DNA of 11,514 bases from Spirogloea muscicola. Taxonomy: Eukaryota; Streptophyta; Zygnematophyceae; Spirogloeales; Spirogloeaceae. The notes beneath the pieces are model-generated. The model had not been told where the DNA came from and did no database searches. It saw only the letters and a list, made by a program, of their open reading frames with translations. A program made the translations under genes and the position numbers. The stretch covers positions 162,644 to 174,157 of the forward strand of contig WELB01000062.1 of assembly GCA_009602725.1 (NCBI GenBank), written 5' to 3'. Below are positions 1 to 11,460 of this stretch, piece by piece. Each line of letters starts with the position of its first letter. The first letter of the stretch is position 1.

Positions 1-1976
<1,976 letters not shown>

Positions 1977-3027
1977 TTGCCACCATGATGCACATTGAGG
2001 CGCCACGAGCGGCCTGCTATACGACCAGGCCACTACGAGCGCATCCATTCTTGAGGAGTGAGCAGCACGGCTGCTCAAGCACTTGCTCCTGCTCTGCGCC
2101 GGTGCACTGACAAGCTTCTTGATGATACCAGTAACCAAGGGAATGAAATGACTGGTGTTGGGCAATGTCCTATGTCATGCCGGCTGGTGGCGCAATATGA
2201 GCATGGACAGTTTCTCGACGTCGAGCAAGCCATGACTTGCGTAGTCAGATGGTTGCGCAGCATCCTAAGCCACGTTCTTTGATTTTCTGTGCAGCACAGG
2301 TCGACAAGCAATCTGCTCTACAGAGCTGTGAGCCAGAAGTACACCGTCTCTACAACGGAGCAGCGGCATCCAGCTCTACAAGCTGCGGCTGCGCTCCAGC
2401 TGTTGCCTGAGTGATGTGGATTGACGTGAAAGCAGTGCGGGCTTGGGCCTGTGCCATATCAGTGACGTATGTAGACTGAGCTCAGCATCCCATCTGCAGC
2501 CAAGTCTCCTCCGAAGCTACTGCATCTTTCGGCTTTGTCAGTTCAAGCTTACAATGTCCAGGTCGAAGTTGAGCCTGCAAGTGCTCACACTCCATGCCGT
2601 TCATGGCTGCGTGCCAACACAGATAACCCGTCTTGCTGGCTACGTACCTTCACCCGATGATGCATCTTGCGCTCATGACTAAAAGGAACAGTGACTTTGA
2701 TAGTTTGGCCGTAGGAGTCACTGTGCCTCCATGCTCAAGCACTCGACCAAAGTTACTCAGCACTTTTGTTCACAATGAAGTAAGCACATGTAGTGCCGTA
2801 GATGGAGATGTGAGCCACCAAGCACACGAGAAACGGCGACTGCATTTGCAGTCGTCATTTCTCAACAGCAGGCCACCCATGAAGACCAGTGGCCACAGCA
2901 ATATCTCAAGCCGCGCCCAGCCTGTGCTAGATGAGACCAGATGCAAACAAATGGGAAACTTCTGACGATCTGGCCTGCCAAAGACTTCGGTACATGTAGG
3001 GCTGAATACTGCGTACCTTGGGGCTAA

Positions 3028-3050
3028 ATGCTGCACACTCCATGCAGCAT
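3028..3050. repeat. Small perfect hairpin (8-bp stem, 7-nt loop)
   Basis: ATGCTGCA at 3028-3035 and TGCAGCAT at 3043-3050 are exact reverse complements separated by CACTCCA. It lies between the two convergent genes. No U-tract or other terminator feature accompanies it, so no function is assigned. Confidence 0.7.
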
Positions 3051-3477
3051 GGTCATGTTCCATGCTCCTGCTCTCCTCACTCTATCATAAGAGATGGCGT
3101 CTCAGAACTCCAGCAAGAAGGATGTCATGGAGGGGGATCTGGGTAGGATTTAGTGACGTGCGCAGGCGTTCTGATCAACCCTTGGCTGGTACGTGGCACT
3201 GCTTCAAACGAATCGTAAAGAGTGCCTCCAAGTGCAGTGGGTCACATTGTTGACAACCAGAAACAAAGTAATGCTAGAGGTACATGTACATCCACAAGGA
3301 TGCAAACTATACCATAATAGTGGTTTGGAATGTGCGCTGGTCTAAGCATGTGGATGCTGAGATGCAAATTGCTATAGCAAGCCCCCAAGGTACCACGAAC
3401 TCACAGTTTACCTGCAAGTCGTCAATAGCTGTTCAATGGTCAATCTTCTCTGACGAGTAAACTTATCCACAGTCTAA

Positions 3478-3703
3478 GAGCTGCAACCCATCTTCAGAAC
3501 CTACATTCATGAGGCTGTGTAAAGACGTCTTAGCCCCTTTAGCTGCCACAGAGCCACTTAGGTAACCATGCTTTTCTTTACATGCAATGCATCACCAGTC
3601 GTTGACTTTCAGTCTCTCTACTGGGTTATTAAACGCGTGAAGTCAGCTTCCACCTCAGAGCTGCATCACATCTTCACAACATACAGCCATGAGACTGTGT
3701 ATA
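3478..3703. repeat. Diverged 46-bp direct repeat, 180 bp apart
   Basis: The copy at 3478-3523 and the copy at 3658-3703 both begin GAGCTGCA and share CATCTTCA, CATGAG and CTGTGTA in register. I count about 38 of 46 matching positions without gaps. The spacing is exactly 180 bases from start to start. Flanks match only weakly, so this looks like an old local duplication and not a recent insertion. Confidence 0.65.
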
Positions 3704-3740
3704 ACAAGCAATCGTATGCTTCCACTCACAGTCCTAAAGG

Positions 3741-3745
3741 TTACA
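3741..3745 (-). promoter_or_regulatory. Candidate polyadenylation signal TGTAA for the kinase gene
   Basis: On the - strand TGTAA occurs about 104 nt past the kinase stop codon, and a second copy lies at 3582-3578. TGTAA is the usual polyadenylation signal of chlorophyte green algae. I saw no AATAAA on the - strand just past the stop. A 5-mer like this is common by chance, so the call is weak. Confidence 0.3.
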
Positions 3746-3848
3746 CAGTCCCTTTCGTCGGGCTAAGCTAGCCTACAGTTACGGAATGCCAAGCAAGGCA
3801 TGTCAATGTCACCCGCATGTGTCACATGCACAATCCACATTGCTGATC

Positions 3849-6800
3849 CTATCTACTATTATCCTCCCTGGCAGCCTCCTCTAGGCGTATCCGTGCCTCC
3901 TCTTCCTTGTTGAAATACGCATTCAGTTGACGCTCCATCTATGACAACGAAAATGGTGACAATGAAAATGGCCCCCCGCTTAGAGACAGGAGCACATGCA
4001 ACACTGGACTAGGAAGGAGACTGAAAAACAGATTTGTTTGGCAGGACGGAGATGATGTCACAATTAGCTATAAGTGACTTACAGGTTGAGACTTAATTTA
4101 GCATAGCCACTGCAGACCACTCGACAAGCACTGTAAATGTATGCAACCAATAGTTGCAATAACAAGATGATCAACCAAGCTTAACGGAGCTTGTACGTTG
4201 TCCGCAGAACCGATTACAAACCATCACGCTAAGCAATGCACCTGAATATTCCGAAGCTTGAGATTCTGCAGCTCCTCCATCAATGCGGAATTCCTGCACA
4301 TTCGAGGACGCATTCCTTCGTCAGACTGTGGCACCTACTGAGCTTTGTTTTGCTTACTCACTATTCAATTCACAAATAGTGGAGCAACTCAAACATCCAT
4401 AATAAATGCAACAGTGACTGTTACCAGACCTGCAATGTTGCGAGTCTGTTGGCTTGGACTGTCATAACATTCATTAACAACTTTCATGTAGCTTCAGCTG
4501 CTGAGACCGCATGGTTTTCTGCCATGAACCCCAGAGTGACAGCTGCCAGGTGCATGCACCTGGCAGCTTAAGCTTAACCAGAGTTTCTAGTACACTCACT
4601 GGCAGTATGTTCTGACTGACCTGGCCTGGAGATCAGTAACCTGCAGCATCAGCTCCCTTTCACAATCCATGGTCTGCATGTCATTCTGTTGCAAATCACA
4701 GTGCCAGCCGCAGCCAGAAGTACTAGACGTCAGTGGGTGAAGTCCTACTGACCATTAGGGCGTTACAACTTCCAGGTCGTAGATAGGGCAATTTAAGCAG
4801 TAGGCAGACCATTGACCAGCAATGGTGGCACTGCCTCCAACATGTTGTGCAAGTAGTGCATCAATCTTGAAGGTGGCTAGTTATCTGCTTGTTGCAGCAC
4901 ATAAATAGGCAACTTTGTATCATGGTGTGTATGCTACATGAGGTTCCTAAGAGGCAAGGTCAAACGCAGGCGCACCAAGTATTCCTGTGAGGCTGGCACA
5001 CTGGCTGATCGCAAACGGTCTCTAGAAGGTGCATTGACCCCTCGTAGTCCTGCATATGTGAAGTTGCTCTATCAGGAGACGGCTCATGCGGCATTGGGCA
5101 TGGTCAGAAATTAAGCTGACAAGCCCCGCCGACACTCATCAGCTGGTGCAATTCAATATTACCATTTACCCACAGCAACTTTACCACTCACGCAGAAATT
5201 TATGATGATGATCACTTCTACGAGTGTAGCAGGTGCAGCCTTGTGAAGCAAGGACGACCATACTTATGTTGGCAACATTGACAACATAAGAATGGTGACG
5301 AAGGAGTTTTGTGATGCCACATTCCCACATTCAAGAGGAGACCTCTTTGGCCCTAGCAATGTCACTTGCTGCCTCTTATGATACTGAAGGATGAACTGTC
5401 AGGTCGGCAGGAATAGAGGGTGCGCCTTTGCTCACCAGTTGGGTTATCCCCAGAGCTAAGATTGCTCATGAGGGTGAACACAAGTTCCTGCCAGTGTATA
5501 ATGTCACATGGAGGAGAGATTGGTCACTCTTGAGACACAAAAGGCATGTCAAAGAGAAAACCATCGTGACAGCCTACTGCAACAAAGAGAGGCAGGCACG
5601 ATGAAGCAAGATGCATTCGCAAACGGCCCAATGGCAAATGCAGTAGAGAAAGATCTGGTTGCTCGATTTGACAAGCTCCGCTGCATAAGCCCTTCTCATT
5701 TACCTGCTGTGCAGATGCATGCTGCATAAGAGTTTGCAGGTGCGGCATGATAGCTGCCACCGGCACCGTGCTGCTGCTAAGATGGGGTGATGTTGTTGCC
5801 GAACCCTGGAAGAATCATGCATGTTATGGATGTAAGCACAAACTAAGCACTTTGACTTGGGCTTCCAAGCAGTGACCATTGAGAGAGAAGAGGAAGAAAG
5901 GATGAGGCTAACCTGGGCTCCGCCCTTGCGCCCAGACGCATCCTGCACATTAAGATTTGAGCAAGGCAGACACACAAAGTTGTCAGTTGCGACTGCAGAA
6001 GGCTCTGCAGTGAGACAACTGTAAAGAGGAAGCTTCTTTGCACGCCTGCATACCTGATTCATGTCCATGCTCTCAGAAGTAACTGAGAATCGGCCCTTCC
6101 TCTGGACTACTGGAGCCCCTGCTCCTTTGCTCCTATCCTCTCCATCCTTGCTCGCTGGTTATGACAAGAATGTGCATGAAGGAGGCACTGATGCAGAACA
6201 TCGCTGAGGCATACACACTCTTGCAAGCAGCAACACTTCACAGAAACTAGCAGGTTGTTTCCATACTCCCAATGAGGGAGTCACATCAGGCAAGGACTTG
6301 ACGACAAAAGAAGTCAGCTATGTCCTTGAGTCCAAGTCCAGAACAGCAGGCAGACCGGAATGGACTGGAGGCGCTTGGCCACCATTTGAAGCCCGCTTCT
6401 CAGCTGGTGCTGCCGCGGAGTTGAGAGGGCCACTGAACGATCTCCTCGAATCTCTGTCCTTGTTTTGCAATGCCGCAAGCTTCTCCATACCTGGCAAAGC
6501 TGTGCCCTGCTGTCCTCCTTCCTCCACCAGCTTGTGCTCTGATGCAGAGCGGTCTATGGTACTTGGCCTTGCACTTCTGAATGATGTACTCAAAAGTGAA
6601 CAAGCAGTCAGGCTAGAGCACTTCAAGAAGGTGCCCGTGACACTTGATCTTGAAGTGCTTATACTTACAGTCATGCCTGGAAGTGGAAAGAAAGTTAATA
6701 GTAACGACCAGTCAATGGAGCAGCTACAGTCATTGGACATGGGGGCTAGATCGTGGATCCCCATTATGTATTCCTCTGAATCTTGACCTCCGCTTCAGGT

Positions 6801-9800
6801 ATCCTACCTCTCCTGGTCGCCTTCGCTTGATCTTGACTGCGGCCTAGGACCAGAGAAGCTCCTAGAAGGGTCCAGGGGCCCACTCTTCTGCTTCTCCCTT
6901 GCCTTCTCCCTCTCCTGTTCCCTCTCCCGCTCAACTTCCCGTTCCCTATCTGACCCTTGCCTTTCCATCATCTGCGCCGCCTCTTGCGCTTTCCACTCCG
7001 GTGGACTTTCACCAGTGTCGTCTTCGAACACATCAAATCGACCTCTGTATATATCACAAGAGCAACTTTGTCTGAAACATCCGCCCATTGGCACAATCTT
7101 TCTCAAATATTGCGGAGGCATCAGAGCGTGGGGGAGAAACAACAGTGACTACATACATGTGTTTAGGCTCTTTCCGGGTGATGGCCACAGCTGCTGATCT
7201 GCTCCATGTGGAAGGCAAGTGATGGTCAGCTAATGAAGCATGATTGAAAGTCAGCTGCCATGCCCAGCTGAAGGTAATATATTGCAGTGTATGAAGCAGC
7301 CACTACTGCTTGCCTTGCATTGCCAGTGACTGGCTTAGAAACAAGGACAGGTTGAGGACTTGTACGCATCCTCGCCTGCAACATTGAAATGCAGAAATTC
7401 ATCGTGATGTCGTGCACAAACGGTTGTAATCATGTGAATGAGAGCCCTTACAAGAGGGCTCTAAGGTGCTGGACCACGTCACCGCTTGTCGCAGTGACCA
7501 GTCTCAATAGGCTCATCGCATACCTCGAGCCCCAAGTTCTGCGAGCTTGTGGAAGCTGTCATTGCACTACGGTCTGGTTCTCTTCGCGAACTGGATCGCA
7601 AGGCCGCACTCTCGTCCCCCTCCTCTATCTTGGTGAACTTGTCGTCATCGTCCATCTACAAGGATGTCATATTCTCATGAACAAATTAACCCATTGTAAT
7701 ACGTCATATACAAAACAGCCAACGCGGTTGCACTGCACCTCTCTTATGCCAAAGCAGATGGATGCCTTCACTTGTGTTTAGTTCCGGCAGCAAAGTGAGG
7801 CTTTGGCAAATGCAAGGGGACAATACCAGCGCTGCCTGGGTTTTCAAGTCTTCCACGTTGAAATTCCAGCTGCTGACACCTCTTTTGTACTCGTTCTGAG
7901 GAGCAAATTTAGGCTGTTAACATGATGGACTATTCCTCCTAAAAGTCACTGAAGGCAAAAACTGGGATGAGAGTTGAATAATGGTATAGAGCAGATCAAT
8001 AGTAGCCACATTCAGAGAAGTGGCTTTGATAATGTGTTGCCCTACACCTCTTGGAAGTTTTGATCAATTGCAATGACTGCCTGTGTCAATCAACAAGAGT
8101 GGGAGAGAGTGCCTGTGATATCTCTTCTTGCTCAGACAATGCCACCTTCTTGGCAGCTAACCTGGCCTCGTCCTTCGCCTACATACACCAGAGTGAACTG
8201 TTAGCTGGACAGCAAAACAACAGAAAGATGAAACTCTAGGTGCTAGTGATGTTTATCTATAGTATTTATCTATAGTAACCACACCAATCCTTAAATTTTT
8301 AACTAAAGGGCTCCAGCAAACTCCCTAACACGTTGACCAACAAATACTGCAGTACTTGTGTGCTGAGATTTGAAGCAAGAAGTCCACATTCTCAGCAACT
8401 GAATCCTACATCATTTCCACATGGAGCTACAGAAGCATGTCGGCAAGCTCTGTATAAGCTATCTGTATAAAAGCCTCCATCTACAGTGGTACAACTTGAT
8501 CAGACTGAAGCGACCTGCAGAGCCTTGACACGCTCCGCCAGAGGAGCGAGGCCTTCAAGGACGTTTCGCGTCAGGTACTCAGGGCCCTTGGAGTGCTTGA
8601 AGAAGGAGTGCTTTAGCAGTTTCTCAGCTGACGGCCTCTTTGTGGGGTCTTTGACGAGGCACATGGCAATCATTTCCTTGAATGACTGGACCATGAATAC
8701 AAGTAGCTCAAATGAGGTTCAGTAACAACACACATGCACAGATTGAGGAGGTCAACCGAACACCAAATCCATACACGTGCACTAATGGCTTGAGCATTGC
8801 CCACCACAATCTGTGCAGACTGATCAGCATCAAGCCACTACTGTACCAGCAGAGATGCTGGTACATCTTAGCGAACTATGAAGGAAAGTCCTGCTGGATC
8901 AAGCTGACAATTGGCAAGATACTCTCACCTTTGAAAAGCGCTTGTCACGCTCAAGGTCTAAGCCTGGAGGTGCATTTTGCAAGGTCATCAAGAGCACCTG
9001 GCCGCAATTAAGAAGGGTTGTGAGAGAAGCAGCAAGAGCCCAGATCAATGGGTAGCTGTTCTACTATGAGTAAGCACAGGAGGGAACAAGGGTTCCCCTT
9101 GGTGGAAGGCGCTTGAGCTGTAGAAAGTGCTTCAGCTTTACATCTGGCTCACCTTAATAGTCAAGAAATCTCAAGCCAGCAATGCAGCACATGGGCAGCC
9201 CTCATCCTCCAAAATACATGAGAGCCTGCGCTGCATATGCAGACCTTCATGGGGGGATACTTGGAGAAAGGTGCATGCCCATGCGCGAGCTCAAGCCCAG
9301 TGATACCAAATGACCAGATGTCGGCCCTGCACTTTCACCGCAGATATGAATAAGTCTCTGTACTGCAGCTTCCCGGCGGGCGCCATAGATGGCAATGACA
9401 TTGCTGAGAAATCACTGCTATGATAATGGAAAACAGGTCCATGTAGGAAGCCACCAAAAGGTCCTACAATTAGAGCATTATCTTCAACAGCCAGTGTCGC
9501 AAATGCAGTCGAAATGCCCCCTGGAGTAGGCTTGGCATCTGATGGCTGAGATGTCTTACTTGAAATCATAACCATGGAGCTGCTCCATGACCTCTGGAGC
9601 CATCCTGGTGCCACGAATTCCCAGAACCATGAACACAGTTCAGAAAGTCAGGATGGCTTAACACATCCTCCTCTATTGCCATGTCAACAATGCCAATCCT
9701 TACGCTGCTCTGAATCCTCACACCACAAAATGACAGTGAATGTATTCAAAGTAAAGTCTGAACTGCCCCGAATTCAAAGGAAATAGATTGCACCAGCAGG

Positions 9801-10734
9801 GCGTGCCAACGAAGGTGTTGCGAGCACGCTGCCGATCACCGGCATCAAACATGCCGGCCGAGACGCCATAATCGGCCAGCTTCACATTCCCCATGCTGTC
9901 AATGAGAATGTTCCCAGCCTGCACGACGGACTCACTTACAATATTACAACCTTTGCTATCAACCTTCAGAAAACTCACAGTTGGGGTATCGAGGTATGTT
10001 TGTTGCTGGTCACTTCTGCAGACTGCCACAGACTCCTGCGATGTCGAGGAAATGCCGCGTTCCTTGATGGAAAGCTTGCCACGCTAGCAGAGAGTGTGGC
10101 CATTGTGGCGGATGCAGACAGCACCTTGACGTCACGGTGGATGTGGCCATGCTTGTGCAGGTACTCAAGGCCCTTGAGGGTGTCCTTGAGGACGGTGGCA
10201 ATGACGGCCTCCTCGAAGCCGTCTGGGAATGCCGACTTCATGATGGAGAGGCAGGAGCCGCCAGCGCAGAAGGGCATGACCACCCACAGGAACTGGCCGA
10301 CGGCAAAGGAGCAGTGGGCGCGCACGAGGTTCGGGTATTGCAGCAAGCTCATGACCTGCGTCTCCTTGCGGACCTCCTCCTGCACGTCGACACCGCACTC
10401 GCTGCCAAGCTATCAGCGGCTGTCCTTGAGCTGAAAGGACTCCTGCATGCGCTCGCTTGGAAGCTGTCGATTCTACAGGCCAGCCTAAGCGTCAGTAGCT
10501 CACCAGCGTGCCGCTGCAGCGCTCCAGGTCGAGGCACTTGACCGCCACGACCTCGTTGCCGAGGGGGATGCACAGCGCCTTGTACACAGTGGCGCTCACG
10601 CCCTGCCCAACGGACTCCAGCAGCCTGTACTCGGCTGCCGTCGTCGGGTACTGCTTCCGGTCTACCTCGGCGGCGGCGGCGCCGGCGGCAGTGGCGACGC
10701 CGGCCATCGGGCCGGACGACGATAACTGCGGCAT
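3849..10734 (-). CDS. STE20/OSR1-SPAK-Fray-like (BLUS1-like) Ser/Thr protein kinase, 21 exons, 776 aa
   Basis: Exons in transcription order: 10734-10504, 10379-10125, 9918-9794, 9604-9560, 9326-9245, 8997-8929, 8685-8515, 8178-8113, 7895-7827, 7655-7524, 7375-7314, 7044-6808, 6576-6356, 6154-6054, 5942-5913, 5805-5704, 5487-5436, 5049-4976, 4685-4621, 4293-4242, 3938-3849. Lengths sum to 2331 bp and every phase agrees, so no frameshift or internal stop is needed. The start is fixed by an in-frame TGA four codons upstream (10744-10746). The N-terminal half is a full catalytic domain and the C-terminal half a disordered linker plus coiled coil. Animal relatives (OSR1, SPAK) act below WNK kinases on ion cotransporters; the plant relative BLUS1 acts in blue-light stomatal signalling. 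The substrate here is unknown. The kinase exons are near certain. Exon 18 (5049-4976) and the exact start of exon 19 are least sure. Introns 8 and 11 use GC donors. Confidence 0.9.
4541..4568. repeat. Perfect 28-bp palindrome inside kinase intron 19
   Basis: AGCTGCCAGGTGCA is followed immediately by its exact reverse complement TGCACCTGGCAGCT with no spacer. A second palindrome, TTAAGCTTAA, follows at 4568-4577. The site also holds E-box words (CAGCTG, CAGGTG/CACCTG). It lies in the 327-bp intron between exons 19 and 20. Confidence 0.95.
5257..5296. repeat. Inverted repeat inside kinase intron 17
   Basis: ACCATACTTATGTTG (5257-5271) pairs with CAACATAAGAATGGT (5282-5296) at 14 of 15 positions across a 10-base spacer. 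It lies in the 386-bp intron between exons 17 and 18. Confidence 0.8.
6617..6659. repeat. Perfect 12-bp inverted repeat inside kinase intron 12
   Basis: AGCACTTCAAGA (6617-6628) and TCTTGAAGTGCT (6648-6659) are exact reverse complements separated by 19 bases. It lies in the 231-bp intron between exons 12 and 13. Confidence 0.85.
7045..7313 (-). other. Intron 11 of the kinase gene, GC-AG type
   Basis: The donor reads AAG|GCAAGC (GC at 7313-7312), which matches the strong consensus of natural GC donors (AG|GCAAG). The acceptor is ATACAG|A. Splicing here joins NA with a split Arg codon to GRFDVFEDD and is the only phase-2 solution I found for this junction. A chain of GT donors in this exon gives the wrong phase. 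Confidence 0.65.
7896..8112 (-). other. Intron 8 of the kinase gene, GC-AG type with weak donor
   Basis: The donor reads CAG|GCACTC (GC at 8112-8111) and the acceptor CTCAG|AACGAG. The join gives [17 protein letters not shown], which fits the family without a gap. If the intron is retained the frame adds ALSPTLVD and stops at TGA 8088-8086. The only nearby GT donor in phase (ACTCTT|GTTGAT) would add six residues, ALSPTL. Confidence 0.6.
8252..8277. repeat. Perfect 13-bp tandem duplication
   Basis: TTTATCTATAGTA occurs at 8252-8264 and again at 8265-8277 with no spacer. It lies in the 336-bp kinase intron 7 between exons 7 and 8, about 75 bases upstream of exon 8 on the + coordinate. It looks like a recent slippage or repair duplication. 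Confidence 0.95.
8515..10734 (-). other. Catalytic domain of the kinase (exons 1-7, residues about 36-305)
   Basis: Visible landmarks are the glycine loop [13 protein letters not shown] (residues 41-53), the ATP-anchoring lysine in VVAVK (K66), the helix-C glutamate in VRKE (E83), the catalytic loop HRDVKAGN (D160, K162, N165), the metal-binding motif DYG at 178-180 (Tyr in place of the usual Phe), the activation segment [13 protein letters not shown] with the conserved T-loop Thr197, DIWSFG (D221) and the closing Arg of KDPTKRPSA (R286). All catalytic residues are present, so an active kinase is expected. [13 protein letters not shown] and [16 protein letters not shown] are typical of the OSR1/SPAK/Fray branch. 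Two codons (Trp204 and Lys219) are split by introns, which confirms the 45-bp exon 4. Confidence 0.95.
8842..8865. repeat. Perfect tetraloop hairpin inside kinase intron 6
   Basis: TGTACCAGCA (8842-8851) and TGCTGGTACA (8856-8865) are exact reverse complements separated by only four bases, GAGA. It lies in the 243-bp intron between exons 6 and 7. In the kinase pre-mRNA it would form a 10-bp stem with loop UCUC. Confidence 0.9.
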
Positions 10735-10746
10735 CGCGGCAGCTCA

Positions 10747-11386
10747 GCACAGCGATGTTGCGCTCCTCCAGCGCTAACGCTAGCCGCTAGGATCGGCGGC
10801 AAGAGTCGAGCCTGGCCGCCAGCCCGAGGCTGCAGCGGCGGCGATGCATCGCCGCGGCTGCCATGGTGCGCTCGCTGGCAGCCTCCGCGAGAGAGCAGCC
10901 TTCTGCCACGCTGGCCAGCGCCAGGCCAGAGCGATCCGCCGTCGACCGCGGTGGGCGCGAGACGCGCTCGAAGGCCTCTGTTACTGCAGCTCCTGCGCCG
11001 ATGCAAGGGGCGAGCGCGACGCAGCGGCCGGGCCCCGGCCGGGTCACCTCGGCTGCGAGCTCAAGCGCGGCCTCCGCGGACCAGAGGCGCTCCGGAAAGG
11101 CGGCGGCGGCGGCATCGGCGGCATGGCCAGGAGCGGCGGCGGCGGCCACGGCGGCGGCGGCGGCGGCGGACGCGGGGGCTGGGGGGCGAGGGAGCAAACC
11201 CTAAAGTGCCGGTGGGGGGGGAACTCGGTGAGGACGGGGATCCTGGTGCTGACATGGCGCGGCGAGCCCGTCAACGTGGACTCGTTGTCCACATCAGCAG
11301 TGTCCACGTCGGACGCAGGCGCCACGGCGGCGCCGCGGCGGGCCAGGTCAGCGCCCATATTAGTGCGCTAAGCGCGGGCTAACATA
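10747..11386. promoter_or_regulatory. GC-rich region upstream of the kinase, probable 5' UTR/promoter
   Basis: These 640 bases separate the kinase start (- strand) from an ATG opening rightward at 11387. The region is CGG-rich, with open frames on several strands that lack motifs. An AAACCCTAAA motif at 11196-11205 (TTTAGGGTTT on the kinase strand) resembles the telo box of plant promoters. ACGTGGAC at 11274-11281 and GTCCACGT at 11302-11309 form an inverted pair with ACGT cores, as in G-box-like elements. No TATA box is clear. The architecture would suit a bidirectional promoter if the frame at 11387 is a gene. Confidence 0.4.
11097..11170. repeat. Imperfect CGG/GCG triplet tract
   Basis: The stretch is mostly GGC/CGG triplets broken by ATC, ATGGCC, AGGA and CAC words. 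Such tracts are common in GC-rich 5' regions and account for the long open frames seen on both strands here. Confidence 0.85.
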
Positions 11387-11429
11387 ATGTCCGCCATCTC
11401 TGAGCTGGTCCTCACCCGACCAACTCGCA

Positions 11430-11460
<31 letters not shown>

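Larger units (their letters stand above)
1977..3848. other. Convergent intergenic region / 3' UTRs, no gene supported
   Basis: The stretch lies between the stop of the + strand CINP-like gene and the stop of the - strand kinase gene. It has only short open frames of 110 codons or fewer, with no recognisable motif and no consistent splice-phase chain. It contains a diverged 46-bp direct repeat (3478-3523 and 3658-3703) and a hairpin at 3028-3050. No clear polyadenylation signal for the + strand gene was found within a few hundred bases of its stop. Confidence 0.6.
3849..8178 (-). other. C-terminal tail of the kinase (exons 8-21, residues about 327-776)
   Basis: Exons 8-9 carry the post-catalytic block of the plant family ([12 protein letters not shown], then [18 protein letters not shown] with W358). 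An acidic segment [14 protein letters not shown] follows. Exon 12 begins GRFDVFEDD (residues 437-445) and holds an Arg/Glu-rich stretch at about 467-490. Exon 14 holds [13 protein letters not shown] (RFSV at 610-613). Exon 16 reads [18 protein letters not shown], a helix seen in plant homologues. Exons 19-21 form a coiled coil ([50 protein letters not shown]) to the stop at 3849-3851. No CCT/OSR1_C fold is apparent by eye. Confidence 0.8.

Noticed and set aside
2443-2965. + strand open frames of 79 and 110 codons in the convergent region
   Set aside because: No recognisable domain, no splice-phase chain to neighbours, and mixed composition typical of non-coding DNA.
4720-4870. Possible extra kinase exon reading [17 protein letters not shown] on the - strand
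   Set aside because: The nearby donors give phase 1, while the flanking exons need phase 0, so including it breaks the frame; kept out of the model.
7021-7140. Alternative exon reading [18 protein letters not shown] just before exon 12 of the kinase
   Set aside because: It would leave a 22-base intron, too short to splice; the GC donor at 7313 gives a clean join instead.
10000-10541. + strand open frames of 134-144 codons opposite kinase exons 1-2
   Set aside because: Antisense shadows; the - strand reading gives canonical kinase motifs over the same bases.
10787-11197. - strand frame of 136 codons upstream of the kinase
   Set aside because: It opens at a TTG after an in-frame TAG and has no upstream ATG; Ala-rich translation comes from the CGG tract.
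11044-11358. - strand ATG frame of 104 codons beginning MGADLARRGAAV
   Set aside because: The first half looks mildly protein-like, but the second half is only translated CGG repeat and no family is recognised. It could be an upstream ORF of the kinase transcript, which transcripts would have to show.
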